64,000 nt of DNA from Leptolyngbya sp. FACHB-8 (GTDB lineage: Bacteria > Cyanobacteriota > Cyanobacteriia > Elainellales > Elainellaceae), in assembly GCF_014695575.1 (NCBI RefSeq), contig NZ_JACJOO010000012.1, positions 79,612-143,611 on the forward strand, in the 5' to 3' direction. The notes under the pieces were generated by a model that saw only the letters and a program-made list of their open reading frames with translations, was not told the origin of the DNA and made no database searches. The first letter of the stretch is position 1, and each line of letters opens with the position of its first letter. Shown here piece by piece: positions 1 to 6,924 of this stretch. Position numbers and translations under genes: made by a program.

Positions 1-1
1 T

Positions 2-577
2 AGCCAGGGAGTTATCCATCGAGATTTGAAACCGTCTAATATTATGCGGCGGCATAAGGATGGAAAATTGGTTCTGATTGACTTTGGGGTTGCTAAGAAA
101 ATTACGACCCAACTAGCCGAGAGCGATGAAGCATCGCGGTTTACAGTTTCGGTTGGTACGCCGGGATACATGCCCGCCGAGCAGTCAGCAGGACGGCCTC
201 ACTTTAACAGTGATATTTATGCTCTGGGCATGATTGGCATTGAAGCGCTGACGGGGCAGGCTCCCCATACCCTGAATCACAGTCTCAAATCGGGAACGGT
301 GAGCTGGCAGCATCACGTCTCCAATATGTCGCCTGAGCTTGCCGTCATTGTTGACCTGATGGTTCATCCGGATGCTGCTGTGCGCTACCAGTCAACCCAA
401 ATTGTGCAAGCGGCCTTGCTACCCTTTTATCAGCCTGACGTTCTTGACCTTCCTCCATCGGAGGAGGAGGACGACAACCTGTTTTTCATCTCCAGCGATA
501 CCCTTATTCCAGACGAATCAGAGGAGGGGTTTGAGGATACCACTGTCATCTCGCCTGATGACTGGGCTCACCGTTAG
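2..577 (+). CDS. Serine/threonine protein kinase, C-terminal part
   Basis: The reading frame is open from the window edge, so the N-terminal lobe lies outside. The visible part begins in the catalytic loop (HRDLKPSN, bases 17-40), followed by the metal-binding DFG (LIDFGVAKK) and the activation segment GTPGYMPAEQ, where PAEQ replaces the usual APE. This is the Hanks-type kinase fold typical of cyanobacterial signalling kinases, which phosphorylate Ser/Thr on protein targets. The kinase domain ends near DLMVHPDAAVRYQS and is followed by an acidic tail of about 50 residues with no transmembrane segment or sensor domain. The partner and substrate cannot be told from the sequence. The next feature downstream is a 31-bp hairpin. 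Confidence 0.9.
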   Translation, partial: SQGVIHRDLKPSNIMRRHKDGKLVLIDFGVAKKITTQLAESDEASRFTVSVGTPGYMPAEQSAGRPHFNSDIYALGMIGIEALTGQAPHTLNHSLKSGTVSWQHHVSNMSPELAVIVDLMVHPDAAVRYQSTQIVQAALLPFYQPDVLDLPPSEEEDDNLFFISSDTLIPDESEEGFEDTTVISPDDWAHR

Positions 578-593
578 TTCCTTTAACTAATCC

Positions 594-658
594 GAGGTCT
601 GCTTTAAGGTTCTTCTTTGTCTGCAACGCAGACAAAGAAGAACCTTAAAGCAGACCTC
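594..658. repeat. Perfect 31-bp hairpin, loop AAC
   Basis: Bases 594-624 are the exact reverse complement of 628-658, leaving a 3-nt loop AAC. It starts 16 bases after the kinase stop codon, so it could terminate transcription, but the stem is far longer than a normal terminator and has no T tract. It belongs to the class of long hairpins found across the window. Confidence 0.85.
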
Positions 659-728
659 ATTACACGTCGGCTTAAGTTTGCCTATATTCAAATATGGGTT
701 GATTCTTGCCGCTCACTACTCGACGTGC

Positions 729-827
729 TTTATAGCGCTGTGCACGTTGGTTAAGTACGGTGATGTGGGGCACTTCGTGCCCCACATCACCGTTGCTGTA
801 CTTAACGCACTTGCACATTGCTATAAA
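729..827 (+). repeat. Family A palindromic element, copy 1
   Basis: The ends TTTATAG and CTATAAA are inverted repeats. Inside lie the arms GGTTAAGTAC and GTACTTAAC and a perfect 15-bp core stem (759-773 with 777-791, loop TTC). Related elements sit at 4648-4743, 32327-32416 (inverted) and 52465-52640. The outer arms are conserved while the core stem sequence differs. A further 13-bp hairpin (826-838 with 856-868) abuts the right end. Confidence 0.8.
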
Positions 828-952
828 GGTCATTTTTTTATGCGTGACGCACCCGAAAAAATGACCTTGAAAACAGCCTCTAGCGGTTTGTTAAAAACAT
901 ATGCGGAAATTAACCTATCTTCAACAGGGGCGAACTTAAGCCGTTGAGTACT

Positions 953-1056
953 TATAGCGCTATGCGCTCAGAGCCAGGAAGGTTATTTTTGGAAAATCCC
1001 ACACCGTAGGGCTTTCTAGAAATAACCTGTTCTAACCTTATTGCGTAAGGCGATAG
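953..1056. repeat. Imperfect palindromic element with TATAGCG / CGATAG ends
   Basis: A 16-bp imperfect stem (980-995 with 1013-1028, two mismatches) sits between outer sequences TATAGCGC and AAGGCGATAG. The ends resemble those of the palindromic element at 20909-20997. This looks like another member of the intergenic hairpin elements, more diverged than family A. Confidence 0.5.
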
Positions 1057-1478
1057 AGCCTTTTGGGTTTTCAAAATGGGATGGCAAAATCCGAGGTCTG
1101 AAGTCTGGTGCCGATGCAAGCCGACACACGCACATGATGAGAACCTGAGATATTCCCTGGCTTCAGAGGATCCACTGATATGGATGTAAGGAACTTATGG
1201 TGTCTGAAAGGCGTCCGAATAAGATTAACTGATGTGGAAAAATCCCTTAAAGTGTTGTAGGGAAAGGAGGGAAAGCATTTGAAGTTAAAGAATAAGTTTC
1301 TGCAAAGAGAGGATACAGCCAGATTTTTGAGAAATTTAGGTCTTAAGTTTTACAAGCCTATTTTTATACGCTCTTACAATATGTTCATCGGTTACTGTTG
1401 AGTTCTGCGGGTGCTGCCATTAGATTCCAGAAATCCACTTCTCAAACTATCGTCACTGCCCAAGGTTAGAAATCACAG
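1057..1478. other. Non-coding stretch before the FecR-domain gene
   Basis: No convincing reading frame, RNA gene or repeat is visible. It presumably holds the promoter and leader of the FecR-domain gene. I could not place a confident promoter or riboswitch. Confidence 0.5.
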
Positions 1479-3095
1479 ATGATCTCCCGCTCTCGCACCA
1501 TCACTGCCGCCCTTGCTGCACTAACAACGACCCTCTTACTCGCCATGGAGGCCGGAGCCCAAACGGCTCTCAACCGCGCTGTTGTTGAATCCCTGCGAAA
1601 CCAGGTTCAAGTTCTACAGCAAAATCAATCGCCTCGCTCAGCTCGGGTTTCCGATATTATTGTGCCAGGTAACGGCGTCTCAACGGCCCAAAGTTCTTTT
1701 GCTGAACTCCGCTTCAATGATGGGTCTCTGGGGCGATTAGGTGAACGAGTTGTGTTCTGGTTCAATGCTGGAACTCGAGATCTTCGCCTTTCCAACGGTA
1801 CGGTTTTGCTGCTCATTCCTCCTGGGCAGGGGCGTACGAATGTCCGTACTCCCAATGCAACGGCGGGTATCCAAGGGTCGGCCTTATTCATTCGTTACAT
1901 CGCTGAAACCGATACAACTGTGGTGGGTGCTCTCACGGATAGCGGTATTGAACTACTGAATGAAGATGGCACCCAACGGCAACCGTTGCGGGGTGGGCAA
2001 ATGGCGGTGGCTGTAGGCGATCGCATCACCGAAATCTATGACTTCGACCTGCGCACCTTCTATGAAACCAGTGATTTGGTGAGAGGGTTGGCTCCAGAGG
2101 CGGCAGGAGGACCGGCATCCTCTGTTGTAGATGAGGGGATTGCCGAGGTTCAGGAGGAAATGGATACGGCGATCGCCCAACAACCTGCCCTCCCCACTGA
2201 AGGAGCTATCGAAACCCCCGACTTCATTCGGCTCCCCTCAACCTCTGCCCAGAACGTGCCACCTGAAAATTCTACGGGTTCTCCCAATGTTACGGGTTCC
2301 CCCAATCCGGCGGTGCCGGGTAGTAATCCTTCGGGTGCTAATGGTCAAGCTGGCAATAATCCCTCCCGAGGCGACGGTCGCTTCAGCAACAATCCTTCGC
2401 AGCTGAATGGTCAAGGGAGAGGGAACCAGGGCCAACCCAATGGTCAAGGGAGAGGGAACCAGGGCCAACCCAATGGTCGAGGGAGAGGGAACCAAGGTCA
2501 CCCAGCAGATCGGCCTGGCAGACAGCCGATGCAAAACCGTATTGACCGCACAACGAGTGATCCACGACGTGGCGATACAGACGATTCCCCTGGGCGATCA
2601 GGGCGGGTAAATCGAGGCCGCGATAACAACAATCAACCTGACCGGGGTAATGATGGTCGTGGCGGCGGTAATCAGCCTGGCCGTGGCGGAAATGGTGAGA
2701 ATGGTGGGAATGGCAACTCAGACGATGATGATAGGCCTGGCAATGGTAATGACAATCCCGGTCGTGGCAATGATGATGACAATGGGAATGACGGGCCTGG
2801 TAACGGCAACGGCAATGGCAACGGCAATGGCAATGGTAACGGCAATGGCAGACCTGGTAATGATGGTGGTAGACCAGGTAACGGTAATGGCAATGGAGGT
2901 CAGGGCAACGGTAATGGACGCCCTGGCAACGGTAATGGCAACGGAGGTCAGGGTAACGGTAATGGGGGCCCTGGCAACGGTAATGGCAACGGAGGTCAGG
3001 GTAACGGTAATGGGGGCCCTGGCAACGGTAATGGCAATGGCAACGGAGGTCAGGGTAACGGCAATGGTAATGGTAGACCCAGAAATAATAATTAA
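1479..3095 (+). CDS. Secreted FecR-domain protein with Gly/Asn-rich repeat tail
   Basis: Residues 1-27 form a signal peptide (basic MISRSR start, Ala/Leu core, AGAQ cleavage region). Residues about 35-200 match the FecR domain as found in cyanobacterial envelope proteins, including the stretch LRLSNGTVLLLIPPGQG and a following beta-rich segment. From about residue 270 the protein becomes low-complexity: three copies of an 11-residue unit NGQGRGNQGQP, then an Asp/Arg/Gly-rich linker, then about 100 residues of Gly-Asn repeats. It is likely exported to the periplasm or surface. The FecR domain in enteric bacteria senses TonB-dependent uptake, but nothing here points to iron; in cyanobacteria the domain is used more widely. 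It lies 124 bases upstream of a beta-barrel gene on the same strand, so the two may work together. Confidence 0.8.
   Translation: MISRSRTITAALAALTTTLLLAMEAGAQTALNRAVVESLRNQVQVLQQNQSPRSARVSDIIVPGNGVSTAQSSFAELRFNDGSLGRLGERVVFWFNAGTRDLRLSNGTVLLLIPPGQGRTNVRTPNATAGIQGSALFIRYIAETDTTVVGALTDSGIELLNEDGTQRQPLRGGQMAVAVGDRITEIYDFDLRTFYETSDLVRGLAPEAAGGPASSVVDEGIAEVQEEMDTAIAQQPALPTEGAIETPDFIRLPSTSAQNVPPENSTGSPNVTGSPNPAVPGSNPSGANGQAGNNPSRGDGRFSNNPSQLNGQGRGNQGQPNGQGRGNQGQPNGRGRGNQGHPADRPGRQPMQNRIDRTTSDPRRGDTDDSPGRSGRVNRGRDNNNQPDRGNDGRGGGNQPGRGGNGENGGNGNSDDDDRPGNGNDNPGRGNDDDNGNDGPGNGNGNGNGNGNGNGNGRPGNDGGRPGNGNGNGGQGNGNGRPGNGNGNGGQGNGNGGPGNGNGNGGQGNGNGGPGNGNGNGNGGQGNGNGNGRPRNNN
2406..2504 (+). repeat. Three tandem 33-bp coding repeats
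   Basis: Units 2406-2438, 2439-2471 and 2472-2504 are near identical and encode NGQGRGNQGQP, with NGRGRGNQGHP as the last. The array keeps the reading frame of the FecR-domain gene. Confidence 0.85.
2800..3090 (+). repeat. Gly-Asn coding repeat tract, partly 48-bp periodic
   Basis: The 3' end of the FecR-domain gene is built from GGNAAYGG triplet pairs. From about 2880 it settles into a 48-bp unit encoding GNGNGNGGQGNGNGGP, repeated about three and a half times with silent changes. Such a tract is expected to vary in length between strains. Confidence 0.8.
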
Positions 3096-3219
3096 TAGTC
3101 GGACCCTGAATGTTTTAGGCGTATAATGGCGCGCGAAACAATTTCATAGCGAATCCGGCTTGTCAAGCATGCCATTTGTTCGTCTAGCTGGTCATGAATG
3201 CTGTCTGAGGTGATCTTCC

Positions 3220-4572
3220 GTGAAGCTTAAAACCTGTCTCTTAGGTCAATCGCTGATTTGTCTCGGGATGATCGCCAGCCATGCAGAAGCCGCCAATGCA
3301 GAGGTTAACGAGCCCTTAACGACAGCAGAATCTTTAACCCGTCCTACATGCTGTTTCATTGAGAATTTTGCTCCGGTTGAACCCACGTCTACAACGGCTC
3401 AACCTGTTGCCAATCTGTTCCCTCATATTGATGCTTTAATCACTCCTTCAGAAAAAGATCTACGAGCAATCTCACTGAGGACACCCGAGTCAACCGCTAT
3501 TCGATCGCAAGCAAAAGCAGATTGGGTCGGGCTCTCTTCCCCTGAAACAATCGTTGAGCGGAGCAGATCACGCTACGGTCGGCGCCCATCCTCAGCGGTT
3601 ACTTCCCAGAACTCAACCGATAATTCTGTAGTCGGGCAGGCAACTGACGAAACCCTACCTCCCGAATCATCCGAGCAATTTTTATCCCCTTCAGACCCCA
3701 CGATCGATCCTGAACTGGGCCAACTTCGCTTATGGGAACAGCCCTCAGATGACCCGGAATTGGGGCGTCTGCGCTTATGGGAGCAACCCTCTGGAGACCC
3801 AGAATTGGGGCGTCTGCGCTTACAAGAGCAACCCCTACTGGATGAAACTGTTGACGAAACGGAAAATGACACGGTTTTCCTGCTGGGGCGGCTCAGCTTT
3901 TTTAGCAGTAACAATATTCTGCTGGACGATTTTGATCCAATCGATGATCAGGTGTTTCAGGGGGGGCTTTCCCTGTTTGCATCCCCAAGCCTTGGCCCCC
4001 GAACCTACTTTTTCGGCTCCGTGGGAGGGAGTCTATCGGTTTACAACAACCTATCTGGTCTGAACTATTCAGACCTTGAATTGCAAGCTGGTATCCGACA
4101 GGTTATTTTTTCCAATACCTATCTTGATGCCAGTTGGTCAAATCAACAGTTTTTTGGCCTGGATAATGGTGGCCGATTCCTCACTGACAACTCTCTGCGC
4201 TTGTCTCTTTCCCATCGTGAGCAATTAGCTGCACGGTTGTATTTAGATGGATTTTATCAATTGCGATTTAGCTTTACTGACCCAAGCGATCGCGACCGCA
4301 TCTTTAATACCTTCGGTCTTAGTCTTGGGTATGACTTGCAACCCGGACTGGAGGCAAGCCTTGGCTATCAATTAGTACTGTCAGACTTTACACAACAAGA
4401 GCGCCACGATAGTTATCACGAAGTGACTGCTCAGTTATCTTATGCTCTTACAGAAAACAGTCGTGTTAGCCTCTTTGCAGGTTTGAGCTTTGGTGACTCA
4501 ACAGAATCTAGTCTTAACTTTGATAGTTCTCTTTTTGGTCTGATTTTTTCAACCAATTTCTCACTGTTCTAA
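3220..4572 (+). CDS. Outer-membrane beta-barrel protein with 14-residue linker repeats
   Basis: The first 24-28 residues are a signal peptide (KLKTCLLGQSLICLGMIASHAEA). Residues about 160-205 hold three tandem copies of a 14-residue motif (DPELGRLRLWEQPS). The C-terminal 240 residues alternate hydrophobic and polar positions, with aromatic girdle residues, and end in Phe (IFSTNFSLF), the usual signal for Bam-dependent insertion of a beta-barrel. DPELGxLRL-type repeats occur in other cyanobacterial barrel proteins to my knowledge, but I cannot assign a transport function. The gene follows the FecR-domain gene on the same strand and may be co-transcribed. Identification as a barrel is inferred from pattern, not from a named family. 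Confidence 0.7.
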   Translation: MKLKTCLLGQSLICLGMIASHAEAANAEVNEPLTTAESLTRPTCCFIENFAPVEPTSTTAQPVANLFPHIDALITPSEKDLRAISLRTPESTAIRSQAKADWVGLSSPETIVERSRSRYGRRPSSAVTSQNSTDNSVVGQATDETLPPESSEQFLSPSDPTIDPELGQLRLWEQPSDDPELGRLRLWEQPSGDPELGRLRLQEQPLLDETVDETENDTVFLLGRLSFFSSNNILLDDFDPIDDQVFQGGLSLFASPSLGPRTYFFGSVGGSLSVYNNLSGLNYSDLELQAGIRQVIFSNTYLDASWSNQQFFGLDNGGRFLTDNSLRLSLSHREQLAARLYLDGFYQLRFSFTDPSDRDRIFNTFGLSLGYDLQPGLEASLGYQLVLSDFTQQERHDSYHEVTAQLSYALTENSRVSLFAGLSFGDSTESSLNFDSSLFGLIFSTNFSLF

Positions 4573-4585
4573 TACCGTTTTTAGC

Positions 4586-4649
4586 TAAAGCTGTACAGGA
4601 TGAGAGGTATGACACGCATGCGTTACACGTCTTATCCTGTGCGGCTTTA
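4586..4649. repeat. Imperfect 20-bp hairpin abutting family A copy 2
   Basis: Bases 4586-4605 pair with 4630-4649 with about four mismatches. The right arm overlaps the left tip of the family A element that follows. It lies 14 bases after the beta-barrel stop codon. Confidence 0.55.
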
Positions 4650-4743
4650 TAGCGCTGTGCACGTTGATTAAGTACGGTGGTGTGGGGCACGTCGTGCCCC
4701 ACACCACCGTTGCTGTACTTAACGCACTTGCACATTGCTATAG
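4648..4743 (+). repeat. Family A palindromic element, copy 2
   Basis: Same outer arms and orientation as copy 1 (TATAGCGCTGTGCACGTTG at the left, TTGCACATTGCTATA at the right). The core stem is 4676-4690 with 4694-4708, perfect 15 bp, loop GTC. Confidence 0.85.
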
Positions 4744-4931
4744 ATTGGTTTGGTATAAGTTTGTGGGCTTCAAAGAAACGCAAGAATTCTTGTGTGGATG
4801 ATCAGAATGAGGCGATCGCTCAATTCTCTGATCAAAGCTGTCATTTCTCTCACGCAAAGTGTTGAAAGAATGATGGTTTGAGGTTTTAAATTTGTCAAGT
4901 GCTCGTGGTTCACCGCAGCAATTCTCAGTAT

Positions 4932-5023
4932 GGGCATCAAAGCCAAGAGTTCACGCCCTACGGGCGTGAACTCTTGGCTTTGATGCCCGAAAACCGCGCG
5001 CCTTTGGCGCGCGGTTTTCGGGC
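4932..5023. repeat. Two overlapping perfect hairpins
   Basis: The first stem is 27 bp (4932-4958 with 4962-4988, loop TAC). The second is 18 bp (4985-5002 with 5006-5023, loop TTT) and shares its first bases with the right arm of the first. Only one of the two can be fully extruded at a time, so the pair could act as alternative structures in DNA or RNA. Confidence 0.85.
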
Positions 5024-5071
5024 CTAATTTCAAAATGAGAATTACTGGGTTCACCGCTCTGATTTTGATAG

Positions 5072-5104
5072 GTGAATGAGGCGGGCTCTGTCCGCTTCAT
5101 TCAC
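5072..5104. repeat. 13-bp hairpin with one mismatch
   Basis: GTGAATGAGGCGG (5072-5084) pairs with 5092-5104. It is one of four stem-loops in the 240 bases between the previous gene and the exosortase promoter region. Confidence 0.6.
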
Positions 5105-5139
5105 TTGATTGCCTGAAGCTATAACAAGCGTAATTTTTT

Positions 5140-5167
5140 GAGGGGGAAACTGATTGGTTTCCCCCTC
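5140..5167. terminator. Terminator-like stem-loop upstream of exosortase gene
   Basis: GAGGGGGAAAC (5140-5150) pairs perfectly with 5157-5167 around loop TGATTG. The stem is short and G/C-rich at its base and follows a T run (5133-5138), as expected for a terminator read on the minus strand. No gene clearly feeds it from that side. Confidence 0.4.
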
Positions 5168-5227
5168 GGAATGAGTGACTTATTAGGCACTAATTTTTCT
5201 TGACGTTCCGAAATCCGTGAGTTGAAC

Positions 5228-5255
5228 TTGAAGTAAAGCTTAGCTTGGATACACT
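5228..5255 (+). promoter_or_regulatory. Possible sigma70-type promoter of the exosortase gene
   Basis: TTGAAG (5228-5233) and TACACT (5250-5255) are separated by 16 bases and lie about 80 bases before the exosortase start. The match is by eye only. Confidence 0.25.
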
Positions 5256-5336
5256 ACCGCCTAAGAATATTCCGTAGAACTATATGTTACATCGGGCACA
5301 TAAGCTGCGGAGCCACTTGCTGAGGAGAAACAGGGT

Positions 5337-6863
5337 ATGGCAGTAAACGCAGGTTCCGCATCAGCCGACACCGTCGGGGGTGAGCTGAGGCAACGATTCC
5401 CACAAGGGATCGCATGGAGCGCAGCCATTGTTCTTAGCTGGTTTTACCTCAACAGAGCATCTGTGCAGTGGCTATGGCAAGCGGCACAAGAGCTGTCCTT
5501 ATTAAATGGATTGATGCTGGCGGCGGGTGGCCTGGTGTTGCTGGTGCAGATGCTTCGACAGCCGAGCCAATGGCAGCTGTCTCCAACTCCCACCCTGCGG
5601 GTTGCCCCCGTAGCGCTGATCTTCGGCTGCGGGCTGGGAGCGATCGCCACACAGTGGGTTCTCAACCTGGAACAGGTTCCTGTGGTGTTATTGATGTTGG
5701 GAACCTATAGTTGGCTGGGGTTGCATATCGCGCCAGCTATCTGGCGGCGGGGATTAGCTGTGGCGGTGGCGATCGCCATCCTTCTCCCCTTCAGCGTTCA
5801 ATTCACCACAGGTTTGGGATTCCCTAGTCGTATCCTCACGGCCCATGCCGTTGAGTTTCTGCTGCACCACTTCCAAATTGCGGCGCTTTCCTCGGAAGAC
5901 ATCATTGTGCTGGATACCGGGCTAGCACGGGTGGATTTACCTTGCAGCGGCCTCAAAAGTTTGTGGACAGGAACCTTGTTCTTACTAGCCGCCACCGGGC
6001 TCGAAGGGCGGCAAATCGGGCTTCGCTGGTTGTTAGTCTGTTTAGCTAATATTGGGCTGCTGATTCTGGCAAATATTGTGCGGGTATTTACCCTGGTAGG
6101 GATTTTGCACGTCCTGGGACAACCTGCCCTGGCAGAGACGCTACACCTGCCTCTGGGGGTGATCGGCTTTGTGGCCGTGTGTGCGATCGCCTGGGGGCTG
6201 CTCCAGTGGGTTCCTCGTAATCGAGGGCCTGTGGTACCCAAACCGCTTACCCTACAACCGTCTTTCCAAGCCAAAATTGCTCCCGCCGGAATTGTTCTTT
6301 GTTTAATCGCTCTGACGCTCTTGCCTCGACCCGGAGCGATCGCCTCCCATCCCCCTGACCTGGCTCACGTGCCTCTATCTGCTGCCATTCAAACGGTGTC
6401 CATTCCGCTTAATTCATACGAACAGGATTTTTTTGCCGCTCACTCCAATGCGTCCGTACAAAAGCAGCACTTTCAGTTTCAAGGGCTGAGTGGCGATCTC
6501 CTGATGGTTGGTAGCTCTAGCTGGCAGGGGCATCATGCACCTGAACTGTGTTTAATCAGCAGTGGCTTTGAAGTGAGCCACATGGAACCGCGGCAACTGA
6601 CCCCTGAGATTTTGGGACGGTGGTTAATGTTGAATGGCGATCGGCAATCTGCGGCTTACTGGTTTCAGTCAGCTCACCGGACGACGGATGATTATTTGAC
6701 CCGTATTTGGGCGGATGTATCGCGACAGGAATCTTCCTGGGTTCTTGTTTCCATCGTGTTTGACCACCCGGAAAATGCTCAGCAAGACAATGTTCAGTCA
6801 TTTCTTCAGACTGTTCATGAAACAATCCGTGAAAATCTAAATTCCCCATCCGCCGATATTTAA
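5337..6863 (+). CDS. xrtO: Exosortase O-like sortase with C-terminal EpsI-like domain
   Basis: Membrane transpeptidase expected to cut and re-attach PEP-CTERM proteins. About eight hydrophobic segments span residues 25-290. The catalytic triad of exosortases is visible: Cys203 in LPCSGLKSLW, Arg249 in ANIVRVFTL and His270 in AETLHLPLG. After residue 310 a soluble part follows with the EpsI-like signature HHAPELCLISSGF (about 400-415), so sortase and EpsI functions are fused. Most exosortases serve many substrates. Exosortase O, a cyanobacterial branch, is to my recollection encoded next to one large integral-membrane PEP-CTERM protein, and that is the arrangement here. The assignment to branch O rests on length, fusion and neighbour; the exosortase call itself is firm. 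Confidence 0.85.
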   Translation: MAVNAGSASADTVGGELRQRFPQGIAWSAAIVLSWFYLNRASVQWLWQAAQELSLLNGLMLAAGGLVLLVQMLRQPSQWQLSPTPTLRVAPVALIFGCGLGAIATQWVLNLEQVPVVLLMLGTYSWLGLHIAPAIWRRGLAVAVAIAILLPFSVQFTTGLGFPSRILTAHAVEFLLHHFQIAALSSEDIIVLDTGLARVDLPCSGLKSLWTGTLFLLAATGLEGRQIGLRWLLVCLANIGLLILANIVRVFTLVGILHVLGQPALAETLHLPLGVIGFVAVCAIAWGLLQWVPRNRGPVVPKPLTLQPSFQAKIAPAGIVLCLIALTLLPRPGAIASHPPDLAHVPLSAAIQTVSIPLNSYEQDFFAAHSNASVQKQHFQFQGLSGDLLMVGSSSWQGHHAPELCLISSGFEVSHMEPRQLTPEILGRWLMLNGDRQSAAYWFQSAHRTTDDYLTRIWADVSRQESSWVLVSIVFDHPENAQQDNVQSFLQTVHETIRENLNSPSADI

Positions 6864-6924
6864 AACTTTTGGCTCGCGTTCGCTATCTATTATTTCCGAT
6901 TACCGTCTGCCATTTCTTTTTCCC

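Noticed and set aside
594..658. Reading all long hairpins as intrinsic terminators
   Set aside because: Many lack T tracts, are far longer than terminators, or lie upstream of genes, and several recur as complete elements with inverted ends.
678..947. An 89-residue frame, and similar frames at 4514-4783 and 52345-52551 on the minus strand
   Set aside because: They are translations of family A elements. Related peptides (LVKYG..., CKCVKYSN...) appear only because the repeat recurs.
4770..5054. A 94-residue minus-strand frame
   Set aside because: It runs through the two overlapping hairpins; its sequence is set by the palindromes and has no coding features.
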